64,000 bases of DNA. Source: Melanocharis versteri (lineage: Eukaryota > Chordata > Aves > Passeriformes > Melanocharitidae). The DNA is taken from assembly GCA_013397845.1 (NCBI GenBank), contig VZTG01001873.1, positions 62,001 to 126,000 of the forward strand. The letters are read 5' to 3'. This document shows, in pieces, positions 38,045 to 50,900 of this stretch. The notes beneath the pieces were generated by a model. The model did not search any database. It saw only the letters and a list, made by a program, of their open reading frames with translations, and was not told the origin of the DNA. Both the position numbers and the translations under genes were made by a program. The first letter of the stretch is position 1. Each line of letters starts with the position of its first letter.

Positions 38045-38145
38045 GGCTATTTCAGACCTTTGTGCCTCAGTTTCCCACCTGTAACCCATGGATAACAGCA
38101 CTGACCTTCCTGAAGAGACATCGCAAGGCTGAAGTGCTAAATTTG
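38045..38145 (+). mobile_element. MIR-like CORE-SINE remnant
   Basis: CCTTTGTGCCTCAGTTTCCC, then ACCTGTAACCCATGGATAAC and AGCACTGACCTTCCTGAAGA, follow the order of a MIR-family 3' half: tgcctcagtttccc, ctgtaaaatggggataa, cactgacctacct. Agreement across several blocks makes this the better of the two CTCAGTTTCC matches. Boundaries are approximate. Confidence 0.6.
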
Positions 38146-39467
38146 CCAAGAGCTAGGAAATCAGGTCTAAAGTGTTAAAGAAATGCAAGGGATTATTATA
38201 AACAGCCCCACTCCATTCCCAGGGAGATTGATAATAAATAATCTTTATACAGCACCCTCGACTGTGAATAGGCCAAGAAACAAGCGAGTCTGCAAACAGA
38301 GATATAAACAGGATTTTTGGATGGGAAACTCAGATTAGCCCTTTTCTATTGAGAAGCTTTTTAGGCCTTGTGGAAGGAAGAATCTGGAGATCAGACTGAC
38401 TGTTTGAACACCAAGCTTTGTGCACCTGCAGGAGCTCTGCATCCATCACTGTGGATGGGCCATAAAGCCCCATCCTGGAGGTTTATAAAGTTCTCACAAG
38501 AGCAGAGCCGGCATGAGCTCTGTTTTCACGGTTCAGCTCACGGGAGGGGGGCGCAAGCTGAACAACAAATGCAGGTTATAATTGCCCAGTCGTTCTGCTT
38601 CAAGGGTCTGGGACAGTTAAATGTCACAGTATATAAATGGGAGTTGTTGGAAGAAATAGAGCAAAGTGATTTCAAAGGCATCCGAGTCTAGCGCTTTTGC
38701 TAGTTCATAGTACAGGTTCAAGGCTGGAGCAGATTGCCCAAATTCCCTCAGAAAGAGGCAGCGAAGGGCTGGAGGATGAGGCAGCAGCTCCTCAGTGGGT
38801 CCTGCAATGAAAAGGCCTGGTTTTGTTAAATGGGCAGCAGCACAGTTTGGTGGTTATAATATTCCCGATGGATGTGTGCATTCAGATCCCTGCAGGCTGA
38901 GACAGGCCGAGCTCTCCAGTTTCACTGACCTTGACTTAGCGTGAGGTTATTCTGCTGGGGCAAAACCTGATTGCAAGCTCTGAATCCTAATTTAACTTAA
39001 GCATTTGACTTTTCCTTAAGAGCTCCTGTGAGGGACACATTCATACCTTCCCTGCGGGCTGCCTTAGGAGCAGGGGCTGCTGTGAGTCCCCATCTTTAAC
39101 TGCAGCACTCTGCTATGGGGAATTCAAGGCAGAATCAACCAAAGGCTCCTCAGAAGAGCTGGTGGCACTGAGAATTGCTATCCTGAGAACAAGGGGCCAG
39201 GGCTCAGTTGCTCCTGCCACAGGAAAGGGGAAGGAAGGGCAGCACTGTGACGGAAAACCAGGCTTGCTACTGCCACCCCTACTGCAGAGATAGGAAGGGT
39301 GAAGACAGAAATGCTGTTGCAGGATGGGGCCCTCCCTTTACCCCCAAAAGCAAACACTGCCCTGGCTCCCTGCGCTCCTCTGCCAGCCACTGCAGCCATG
39401 AGCACCAAGCAGCAAGCCTGGCAGAGTTCAGGAAGTGTTTGAACAATGCTCTCAGGCACATGGTGTG
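38146..39467. other. Intergenic DNA, no gene recognised
   Basis: Balanced composition with no clear exon. The 39.18-39.47 kb part is open on both strands without known domains. Confidence 0.55.
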
Positions 39468-39564
39468 ACTCTTGGGGATGGTCCTGCGCAGGGCCCGGAG
39501 ACGGACCCGATGATCTTTGTGGGTCCCTTCCAACTTAGCTTATTCCGTGATTCTGTAATTCTCT
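39468..39564 (+). mobile_element. CR1 LINE fragment, 3' end
   Basis: TGACTCTTGGGGATGGTCCT, then GACCCGATGATCTTTGTGGG and TCCCTTCCAACTTAGC, match the last 100 bp of a CR1 subfamily that ends with gatgatcyttgtgggtcccttccaact. The tail (ATTCCGTGATTCTGTAATTC) is a diverged ATTCTATG repeat. Confidence 0.9.
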
Positions 39565-39773
39565 GAGCCTTGTTTCCCGGGGCTGATGCCTTGTGTTGCT
39601 GTGAGAGCCTGAAGTCCTGTGCCTGTGCTGTTTGTGCCCAGCACTCACCCTGTGTGGGGAGCATGTGGCAGTGTATTTCCCTGGGGAGCTGGGGGTCTGC
39701 ACCTGCAGCATGTCTGCACTTGGTGACAAAACACTGTCCAGCCCCTGTAGAAGGCTTTGCTAGTATCTACTGT

Positions 39774-39848
39774 CTGCTTGGACTAGCTGATCTCTGTAGG
39801 TCCCTTCCAACAGAACTATTCTATTCTATTCTACTCTATTCTATTCAT
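39774..39848 (+). mobile_element. CR1 LINE 3' end with expanded ATTCT tail
   Basis: GCTGATCTCTGTAGGTCCCT followed by TCCAACAGAACTATTCTATTC is a plus-strand CR1 terminus. The 3' tail has become a pentanucleotide microsatellite of about five ATTCT-type units (about 39,821-39,846, one unit being ATTCTACTCT). It lies about 210 bp from another CR1 tail in the same orientation. Confidence 0.88.
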
Positions 39849-42800
39849 CTCAGAGCCATCTTACTCTTCCCAGTGATTGGGTCCCATACAGCAGGCACTT
39901 TGCAAAATGTCTGGATTCAAGGCCTCTCTTCCCAAGACAGAAACCATCACGGAATGGCTGGGGCTGGCAGGGAGCAGAGTGTCCCAGAACAATAAAACCA
40001 CCAGGCAAAGGAGGAAAGAAGAGAAGGCAGCAGAGCTGGGCTCTACTTACATGGCATTCCAGCTAGTTGAGGAATGCAATACAACAGTGGTACCCTGGCT
40101 CACTTTTAATGCAAAGGGGATGTTGCCTGTGAATTAAATACAATGTGCTTCTATTCTCTGTTTTCTAGCTATTCTCCCCTGTATAAGGTGTTGATCTGGG
40201 TTTATTTCTTTTTTCCATCTTTTTTTTTTTCTTAAGGGTAAAGTATAGTAGAAATTAAGTATCCTAGACACTTCTGAAGGTTTAAGTAGCCCAAAAATTG
40301 GAAACTGGGTTTTTTTTTCACTAAGATGTTTTCTAATAAAAAATGGTTTGCAAGCACTGAGCCCATGATGTTCTTTGATGATCTGTCACAGCTCTACCAC
40401 TACCACTTTGGGAAGCAGTACATGGGAAAACGGCTGTTATAGAAAAGCCAGTGAGATCAATCTTGAAATAATTTTACCAACATTAGGCATCCTATTTTGG
40501 GAAGAAGCTGAAGAGAGGAATTTTTTTTTTCCCAGAAAATATTGACATTTCCAAAAGCAAGATATTCATGGGTGATGAGACTGATTTACAGCAATATGTG
40601 CACACAAACATTCACTTGCTCCTAGATTGTGAGCAGGAATGTCAGACTCATTTCTAAATTGGGCACTTGCACCTGTATGTGTAATATTCCAAACATAGTA
40701 GGTGCTTCTTACTGTTTCCCTATGTCTGATTTTGAAAAATCTGTTCCTTGCTAGATTGAACTCACTGCTTCTCAAGTATCTTCTCTAAATACGAGTTTGC
40801 ATGTGACATTCATCCAGGAGTTCTCTGCAGATTCAGTTCTGATGCTGTACTTTCAGATGTTATTTGTTTTCATTCTTCCACAACATTTTTCAGTCCTCCC
40901 TTTCATTGCTATCTAGCTCTCAGGAAACCTTTATAATCCTGATATGCTGTTTTCATAGTTTCTCCAATACTCTCTTTGAAGAGGCTGGACAAGCTAGACC
41001 ATCTCTCAAATGATGCAAAACATTTCCCTAATGTGGATATTATGTGTGCCAAGAAATTCCTGAATTAGTTTGAGTACTCCCATACTGCACTCCTGAATGT
41101 CAGCAGCAGTCACAGGAGCTGTCTGTCCTTGCTGCAGACTGCTTATTCCCAGGAAGAATATTTTGCACCTCTAGGTTACCACATCTGCCACTGCCAGTTC
41201 TAATAGAGAGTTTCCCATCCCTCAACAGGAAATATTCGATCACCCACCCAAAGCCCATCAGGATTAATTCTATTCAGTATCCAAGCAACAATTCAGATAG
41301 CAAATGGCGGGGGTGGGGGGGAGGAATTTGTGGCTAAATACTGTCCCAATGCCGCTTTTTAAACAATGACCTTTCTTTTCTGCTTCTTGTCTAGACCAAG
41401 TCCTGATCACGCAGGAAAGGCCAAAGCAAAGACACTTTAAGCAGAGAGACGTAAAACCAGGATCCTCTCCCATGGTAATTCTGGATCTCCAGCAGAGCTG
41501 CTCTTCAGCTGTTGCAAGAGCCTTTACACAATCACTGTTCCTTTGCTCCTCTCCCTGCCCTGTAGGGAGGATTCAGCGCCCTGCCTCCCTCAGCACCCAG
41601 GCTGCCACAGCCTGACGGGCACTGGCCACACGTGGCCGAGGTGCAAAGCAGTGCTGGGCCTGGGAGCTGTGCTGTGCCCTGGCTGGGAGGCAGAGCCTGT
41701 CCCCTGCACCCCTCTGCAGCCTGCTGCACCCTGCGCGGGGCTCCCGCTGCTCCTGACTGCTGCAGGCCTGCCAAAGGGAACGAGGGCTTCTTCTGCTATC
41801 TCTATTTGTGAGAACGTTCAAATACCAAAGTTAAATCCAGGCTTATCCTCTCTTTTCTTTACATAAAAGCTTCCACTCAAAGCAGATGTTCTCAAATCTA
41901 TTATCCTCTATATTGTTCATATTGGTTCTAATTTTTCCCACGTTGCTCAAAGCTCTATCCTCAGGTGACTGTTCTCTGAGCTTTCCCAGCCCAGCTTTAC
42001 CTTTCAAATAAGATTTATCCATCGAAAAACAATTCTACTGCTTTTTGCAGCTATCATTTTGTCACATATGGATTTATTCAATAAATGCTTTTAATAGCAA
42101 CATTTCTAGGCTTTGTTTGTCAAGAGCTGCCAGGCTTTTACAAGCCAGGGTTGGCACAGACGCTGAATTGCCTCTCTGTACCCAGGGGAGAGTTTCCTGC
42201 TGGTCATGACAGAGGTCCTGCACACATAAGTAAATGAAAGGAAATTAAAAATATAGGTAGCTACATAATTCACAGCCAGTAAATGGTGAAGAGTATCAGG
42301 CTTTCAGCAACTTCTAGACCTCAGCAAAGCTTCTAATAAAAGCAGGGATATGTGATTTTAATTTGCAGTTCCAAGATCTACTGAAAAACCTAAAAGCCCA
42401 GTTTCAACACAAGCACCAGGACAGGGAACTATATAAAGGCCATCAGCAAGAGCAAACTCAGCCATCCCAAGGGCACTGGGAAGTAACAGCTGACAGGACA
42501 GAAGAGAGGTCAAGATCAGTACGCCAAGAATCTTCCATTCACAGGTCAGCCTGAAATTAAGCAGCATTGCTGCTGCCTGCCTGCTGCGTGCTGTGGGGCA
42601 ATGGGTGTCCAGTGTTTGTGTCTTGGTGTACCTGGCATCCACCCATGCAGGACTTGATGGGTGTCTCCTGAACAACTGTGGAAGGTGGTGGCCATGAAAA
42701 AAAGAAGGAGTTTTTCCCTTTGTTCTGTTTCCCCAGTCCCTTCTGAGGTCTTCAGATGTCTGTTGCTAAACTGTCCTCCCTGAAAGCGGCATAGCACTGT

Positions 42801-44169
42801 TTGTCTAAAGCAAAATCAAAAGAGAAGAGAAAATACATTGCCTAATATTATTTTTTAGGTTTTTTAAGAACTCTAAACTTGTTTTGGTGCATCTTTTGCT
42901 TTCTTTCAATGAAATATTTAACACAGTCAGACATTAATAGGATTTCTTTTTGCTCATCTTCCTCCACTCTTTCCATACTTACCCATTCAGTCCCACAAGG
43001 ACTTATTAATTAAATTCTCTCAGTACAGCGTTATGTCTCTTTGACTATCTCTATTTTCTGTACTGCAGCTTGTGTACATTGTAGAGAGGAATTAGAGAGA
43101 GCAAAGAACCAAATAAAAAGACCCCTCCAGGAACACAGTATTCGATTATACAAAGAAAACCAGCAGTTCCGATTGCTCATCCTTATTTCCCAGAGGAGGC
43201 CTCAAATGTCTTTGTTCTTTGGCTCTTTGAAAAGAATTTCCTTTTCTGGTAAAATCATTTTACCTGTGAATTGCAGGCTAGGTTTTTGGTCACATTCACC
43301 TGCTTTTCCATCAGCAACTGTTACGAATTGCTCTTTCCCGTGCTCGGCCTCCAGCAAACACCTTTGGGGTATTTTGCAGCTCCCCATTGCTTTGTGCCCG
43401 GGCTCCAGGACCTTCCACCAGACCTGGGTTTCCAGAGGGGAGCATGGCCTCATGTGAACCACACAGTGGGCTCTTCTCACAAATGTCAGAGAGTCATAAA
43501 CACACTGTTATTGCTGACAACAGTGACGACGAGATCCTGGAGAGGCCCGGAAAGGAACGAGCATGGGGCCCCAAGCCCCCTCATTCCTGAAGGGCTGTAC
43601 CTGTTTTGTGGACAAAGAACAACTTCTGCTCCCGGAGTTGTCAGTCAAAGTCAGCTTCCCCAGTGCTAAAGTGACCACAAATAACAGAATAACTCTTACA
43701 AACTTAAATGGGAAGTACAGTAGTATATATAATTAACCGAGCTTTTCAAGCTGCGAACTCCCTGTCTCCTTGAAGTCCACAAATTGTATGACTCACAGCC
43801 ATCACACCTAGGGTATATGTGCACACATATACATGTCTTGATATGTTCAGTATTTTGTTCTTGTCTAAAAATAAGGTTGCAAAATGGAATGGGAAAATCC
43901 ATTTGCTCCCTTCACTGGGAACCTGATATTACCTCCAGTTTACCATCTTCCCAGCTGGCTAGATATTGTACCATTTCTGTTGGACCTCCCCCAAGATTAA
44001 TGGAATCATCTGTACAGTGCTAACAGCCTAATCTTGCTAAATCTCTTTGTTTTGAAATTTGATTATGCCTGATCTTCATTATTTTAATTGTTTAATATAT
44101 TATAATTAATTAGATCTAACAGATTCCCATTCAGCCCGACATACTCACATTTGTCTGCAAGCTGTGGGA
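39849..44169. other. Intergenic DNA with two exon-like patches
   Basis: No supported gene. AT-rich around 40.2-41.0 kb; a GC-rich patch lies at 41.55-41.8 kb. Two short plus-strand stretches, 42,369-42,544 and from 43,069, each follow an acceptor-like CAG and read as charged, helix-like peptide; see findings. A G-rich tract lies at about 41,307-41,322. Confidence 0.5.
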
Positions 44170-44290
44170 AGCACAAGACAAACCAGGCTGATTCCATGCT
44201 GGCTTTTCAGTCCAGAGACCAGGTACTATTTTTGCCACTGTCTAATGTTTGTCTGCAGGCAAGTCATCTATCTTTCTGTTTCTCCAAGGG
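44170..44290 (+). mobile_element. MIR-like CORE-SINE remnant
   Basis: GCCACTGTCTAATGTTTGTC followed by TGCAGGCAAGTCATCTATCT parallels the MIR core (gccacttactagctgtgtgacct, ttgggcaagtcacttaacct). TTTTCAGTCCAGAGACCAGG upstream resembles the tRNA-derived head (ggagtcagactgcctgg). Strongly diverged; family assignment is by eye. Confidence 0.5.
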
Positions 44291-44879
44291 ATTCCAGCTT
44301 GCTGTGTTCACAGCCTAACTGGATCTCAGCACAGGTTGACATCTTTACACGCAAGTGTCACGGAAGTAGGAATAACAACCCTCAGCCCATCCCATGCACA
44401 GCTGCCTTCCAAGTGGGACTGGCTCCCGTTTAAACCGAGCACAGCAATAAGGAGCATGAACACGGACGCTTGTCAGTATGTATGTTGTTTCAGCATAAAA
44501 CATGGAAACCTCCCTTCCCTCCCCACCCACCTCATGTCAAGTTCTGGCAAGATTTTGGTACTTCCCAGAGGACAGGCTTTCTGCCTACACCTTTTACTTG
44601 CTGCTCATGACAGAGCCCCATCAGTCATGTCAGTTTTTTCCTGAAAATGACGCTGCTGTTGCTGCTGCATGCACGGGCCTGGCATCCAGATCCTTTGCAC
44701 CATCTCTCCAATGGTGCATCTTCATTCTGCCCACATCCAGGTTGAAGGGAAGAATATCTTTTTGCCGGGGATTAAGAGCTAGTTGTTTCTTCAGAAGGCA
44801 GAGCTGTGAGAAGAGCAAGCTTTCCTTTCCAACAGTGAATGAAGTTGCTTACCTTCTCTTCCCCATCACCTTAACACAG

Positions 44880-44945
44880 CACTTCAGTGGGAAGAGGACT
44901 CACCCAGGACATGGAGGACCCAAATTCAATTCACTCCTCCATGAG
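44880..44945 (+). mobile_element. tRNA-derived SINE head, diverged
   Basis: AGAGGACTCACCCAGGACAT, then GGAGGACCCAAATTCAATTC, resembles the tRNA-like head common in sauropsid MIR-type SINEs (actcacctgggatgtgggagacccgggttcaattcc). The B-box-like part is degenerate, so a functional tRNA gene is excluded. The CORE and tail are not visible after it. Confidence 0.4.
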
Positions 44946-47900
44946 TGGACGGTGGACCCATTTCGTCAGGGCACATTCTTGCGATCAGTCTCCACGAGGG
45001 GATCTTTAGCTCCTGCTAAATGTTTGTCATATTTGTCCAAAAATTAATAACAGAACATTGATCCTAAGAGGAACAGCAGCTTGCTGGCCTGCTGTCCAGA
45101 GCTCACAAAAAAGGGTGAAAAGATTTGGTTCTGCTCTGTGCCCTAAGGACTACTTTTGCATCTTATCTGGTGATTACTGTGTAAAATAAACTCAGGATAT
45201 CTTTCTGAGGAGTACCAGGGTTCCCTAGCACCCTCCTTGCAGCAGTACGCAGTAGGGCGAAAGACCAAAACCCCCCTACATATAACAAATCAGACCTTGA
45301 CTGAACTCATCATGAAAAAGAAGATGGGAAGAAACAAACATATGCAGAAACCTGTCGTTGTCATCTCCACAAGAAAACCACATATTAATGCCCCCCAGCC
45401 TGATAAAAGACATTCCCTTTGGCGTTGTGGACAGCCAGCTGCCCGGGGTCCCTTGACAGTAACAAACAGATGCCCCAAGGAAGACACAACAGGTGTGACA
45501 TGAAAAGAGCAGCATGCACTTGGTCCAGCAAAGACCTCCCCACGAGGTTACAGAACAAGCCCACACTGGTACCACACCTCAGAAACACTGCCTTTGCAGC
45601 ATTCATGGGTTTGTGGCAGCCAGCCTTCTCTAAAAGGGTCTAATTAAGATTAATTAAGACCCTCCCCTAAAAACGCCAAGAAAAACATTCTCTTCCTTAG
45701 GGACCTTGGTACAAAAGAGCAGAGAAAATGATCTCTAGCAAACATGGAGATCGATTTCAAAACACTAGGAGAAAAAAAATACGTACCTCCTGTATTTTTG
45801 AATCCCTTTAATAATTGTCAGAGCTGTAAAAATGTTCAGTTAGAACAACTGTTATCAAAACAATATACTGTGTGCTTTTGTCATCTTGTCTCCCAAAACA
45901 TAGCACAGGCTTGGTTTTAGGTAGAGACACTTTTCTTTTTGCAATTTATTTTTTCTCTGAAGAAAATGAGTTCTCAAATTATATGCAGGATGGATTCGTG
46001 AATTTGAAGCAGTCTGCAGGCTGTTAGGGGTGCAAAGGGAGAGTTTGTGGCGTTGGGGCCAGGTATGTTCACATCCAGCTCTTTCCATGGAGCCTGACGG
46101 ATGGCTGGGCCCGGCTCAGCTGGGACTGGTCTTTGTGCTGTCAGAGGAGCTGCCGAGCAGTTCTGACTCAGGTGGGCAAAACACTTCACACCTCAGTAGC
46201 CATGACCACAGACTGGGAGGAACCCGGCAGGAGCTATTGTAGCCAAGGGAGAATTTGTCAGAGCAAGAAGCTTGCTGGGGAAGGGAGGAGCAAGACAAAA
46301 TCACCAGCAAGGCTGGTCTGTGGGAGGAAGATCACGGCAGGAGGGAGAGCAGGAATTTTTGGTTGGTGGCAAAGCACCAAGGCACAGGAAAAGAGCACTT
46401 TAGTGCTGCATATATCCAAATGAATGTATTGAACAGTCCTCGACCACCCTTTGAGCTGCTATGCTGTATTTACTTGGGGAAGTGATCTGCTGGGAATATA
46501 AATTGTTGTATGAATGTCAGACTGGTGCCAGGGAATGCGTGAGCCAGGGGCAGGACATGCCAATCAAACTCCCAAATGTTCCTGGGAGTGGCACACTGTA
46601 CAAGTGCCAGGAGAGGCTTCGTTTACAGCCGAGGTGCAGGTACGTCAGCCTAGCTCGTTACCCAACAACCTGCAGGAAAAATCTTCCCTGAGTTTGTGTC
46701 CGGATGCTGAGGAGTAGGTTTGGTGTCGCAGACCAAGTGCCTATGCACCGAGAACTTAAAAGCTTCATCAGAAAGAGAACTCCTAACCGTGCTTTCCTCA
46801 TCACCAGCTACCAGATGGAGATGGAGAAAACAAAAAGTTCAGAGAGTTTCTTCATCAGTGCTGAGCAGCTGTAGCATAGACTGAATTGACAGACAGATAT
46901 AAGCCTGGCGTTCAGGACATTTTGAGAACTTCCTGCCTGAACATCAACCATAGCTCTAGCTGGACACCTCCAAATCTCCACTCTGTCTTATAAACTGCTT
47001 CTCGAAAAAAACCCTACCCCATGTGCTTTCTGATAGTTGCAGGATACAGTATAGATCTTGCTACATACCATGAGACTACCTATGGATCTCACCTGTAGTA
47101 GTGATTTTTACTACTTCTTTTTCTTCAGCCAAATTTTGAAACTAGACAGGCTTCAGTCTTCTTTTATTACCCTCCTTCTTGTCTGTTTTAACAGTAAGTG
47201 GAACGTTTTCTTCAGCAGGTTTTTTTCCCCAAATCTTGTCCCTCCACCTATTCTCCTTAAAAGGCACCTAATCTCTGCTTTTGAGTTCTGAGCTTTCCTT
47301 GTGCACACCATCTTCTCTGAATAACTGGCTTAACCCATAGCCTAGCAAGTCTTCCTGTGCGCTGTTGTCTCCATACAACTTTTTCCATTTGCAGGCGTGA
47401 GCTGTAACCAGCTCTGGTGACAGTTTTTCTGTAAAAGAAGAAAAATGACATTGTAAAATCTGGAGCTGATCAACAAATCTGTTGGTGAAGCTCAGAGCAA
47501 CTCACAGCACTCTGAAGTTAGTCTACTGCCATTACTGCTGCTCACATGCTGCTTATTGTATCATAGAGATCATCTGGTTACAGCCTAGTTGCACTCTTAA
47601 TTAGCCAAGCCAGAAATCTGCCAAGTTTGAAAAAAAAAAAAGTTTAACTGAGAAGTGAGACATTAACTATTTGAGAGATAATATCATCTATAAACTTGGT
47701 AGTCTTGTTCAGCAGTTTAACCTTTTTCTCATTGAAGCATCCTTTTCAAGTTAAGTAATACAAAAAAGAGAACCCAGAAGTTGGGAGAAAAAAAAAGAGT
47801 GCCTGCCCTGTGAGACCTTAGGCCTGGATTTTTTTCTTCAAAAATCATTCTTTGGGGCTTAGGTTTCGAAGTCTGCCCTAGATAAATTACAAGAAAGATT

Positions 47901-50900
47901 GGCTTGGTAACTCTGGCACTAGCTTGCAAATGTGATCTCAGCCCCTTTTAAAGCCTCAGGTTTTTCCCTATGGCCACAGGGAAATCATATGGACATTTGC
48001 CTGAGAACTCTGTCCCTACAGAGCCTTCCCCTGCAGGACTGGGTGTAGATGTCAATTTGCTGCTGACCTTTAAACGACTGTAAAACTGTAACTTGGCCAC
48101 ACTGCAAGTACTCCCACTAATTTTATACTTCCTGAGGCTTATCTATTATGCAAAACCAGTCAGGTTTCACAAGCTGGAAGTTGTGTAGAAGAGCAGCTTT
48201 TATCACAGCCCAGTACTATACATGTGTGTAGTCTTTGTTTTGACATCAGCTCAATTGCATCCTGTTTAGATAATTGACCAGAGAAGAACTACAAAAATTT
48301 CCAGGCTAGATAAGTTATCCATCTTGTGGAAGAATCTGACAGGAAAGACAAAAGGAGGTAAGGCATTTTTCTTTGTTTCTCCAGTTAAGCTGATTTGTAA
48401 AATATACAAATCTCACGTGGTTTTTAGAGTAATACAGACCCTGTGGGACAGTTGTAAAACTCCATATGAGAATATTATAAAACCATTGCAATGCACTATT
48501 TGAAATGTGTGTATAGATTAAAAAAAATAATAATTTGCTTCATTCTAGTTAGCCTCTCTTAAACTAGATTCATTAGTTCCCACACACAACAGCTGGGTCT
48601 TCAAAATGTCAGGTAGCTGGCAAGAGGGCATGATAAGGATCCACAAATGTTTCAGGAGTATAAATATCAAAAAAGGAGATTCTCCAGTCAGGATGGAAAG
48701 GAGTAAGTACCAATTAGTTTTGTTACAACTACTGACAGGAGCACATCCTAACAGCCTGGCTGAACTTCCTGGATGAAGAAACAGCCAGCCATTAACTGGC
48801 TCACACCAGGGTATATCTGAGACCTCATTTCTAAATCAGACAGAATTCTTAGACCGGTTAAGTTACAGGAATTGATGCTGAGCCAGGAGAGCAAAGGGAA
48901 TACAAAGATAGTAACAGACTCCAGAGATCCTGGGAGGAAAAAAGGCGTTCAGGGCCAAAAGGAGGAAGAAGAGGCAGGGCAGAGAATCAAGTTGTTCTGT
49001 AAGAAATTTAACAAACAAGGTGAGGGTTGATTGATTGTTTTCATAGACTTAAGTTCCTTGTCTCCTAAAATCTCCTCTGCCACTACAACCTCAGGTTCTC
49101 TCGCAAAGCCCACTGTCTACAGGGCACATGCTATGCTCAATCAAAAACCTTTGAGCTCACTCCATGAGGCTGGCAGCTCTCAGCCGCTGCGGAAGGGCTG
49201 CATCCACCTGCCTTTTCCTCAGCGCAGGCATTTCATTACGCGCTTTGTCCTCTGTACAGCTGCAGTTTTTCACGGACCTTATTATTTATCTTCAGATTTC
49301 AGCTCATCTTTCAAATTTGCTTGAAAACCCAGTCCCACAGTTTTTCGGGGGAATTGCTGAATGTACAGAGAGATAAACAACACAATCTCATAAAGCTAAC
49401 TTCAAAGGCAACCAGGCTAAAAAACGCCAGGTTTTGATTTCTGATCCTGTTCATGCTAAATGTTGTCTAACATTTCGGCTGCAATATGTGGCCCTGAGAT
49501 CTTCCTTCAGTATCCTATGAAGAATATAAAATAAATTCTGATAAATGTACTCAGTATAAAATAAAATTAGTTGAAATTGGTTGCTGGGATGCAAAACTGA
49601 AGCTGACAGGCAGTTGTGAGGAAACTTGCAAGAAAATGCTTATTTTATGTATTTCTTTCGGTCTTAGCATCCTGGAGCTGTCAAGATGGTTTTGCACATG
49701 CTTGGCAGCAAAAACAAGGGAATTGAGCAATTTTACCAGTAGAAAATGTAAATTCCTACTGCATTAAGCAAAGCTTCAAGATTAGAAGTGCTATTAATGC
49801 CTATAACTTGAAAAAGTTGCTTTAGTATGTATTTAGGGGCCTAAGTTTTCCTTGTAAAACTACATTTTTAATTTCTTTAGTAGCCTGTTGTGATAATTTT
49901 GCCAAGGGCTTGTGAAAATCTAAGTAAAATATATTAGTAAATTCACCTTCATCCACAGCTCTATTGAACTGTTCAGATACCAGTAAGTGATTAATGAGAT
50001 TTTTTTACTCTAGAAATTGTCTTTTATAGGGCCACCTCATAAAACAACCTTTGAAGTGCTGTCTCATTTTACTTTTAATTTGAAATTATTATCTGATAAA
50101 CAATTCACTGTATTAATAATTCTTTGGATTACTTTATAGACATATAGGTTCAATGTGTTACCCATTGATCCTTTTAATGGCAAATGTTTATAGTGAGAGT
50201 TTAGAAGTTGGCATGTATCCTACAGGAGCTATACTGTTTCATTTTTTAGGTCCTCCAGAAATCCTCAGAACCTACCCTATGAGACTTGCACCTTAGCATT
50301 TTTTTCTGATCCCTTCAAGTGCAACAACTATGTTCTATTTCTAAAGAATGCAAAGAAAATAAATAATTTATCTTTAAAAAATAAGAGACAAACTCAGGAT
50401 AAATGCATGCAAGATGAGAAGCTCTGAAATTAAATGGCACAACTGATTTGAACCAAGACATTAAGGAGCCTTTCTCCTGACAATCAACATTAAAATAACA
50501 TTAGCTAGTAAGAACAAATAAATAAAAAATAAGTCCAAAAATAAATCAAAGAAGGTATAATAGAATGATGTTAGTCTCGAGTTTGCTTCAAGACATCCTG
50601 TCTCTTCTGGCAACACTTTTTAAGTGTTATCCTGCTCGCTCAAGAGCAGTTACACATAGTGGAAATGAATACAAGCTAAAAGAGTTCCGAGTTCCCAAAT
50701 CCCAATGGCTGTTGTTTGCAAAGAGCAAAGAACTGTATTCATCTATAAATGAACAGGATTACTCTGGATTCAGTAATTCAGCAATTCAGCCCTGTGTGAA
50801 GGACTGGGATAAGACGGATGCGCAGTTAATTTATCAGTGCCATGCTCAGTCCACTCGAACTCGTACTTGCACCCCAGAGGACTCAGGTTCAGCCAGTGCT

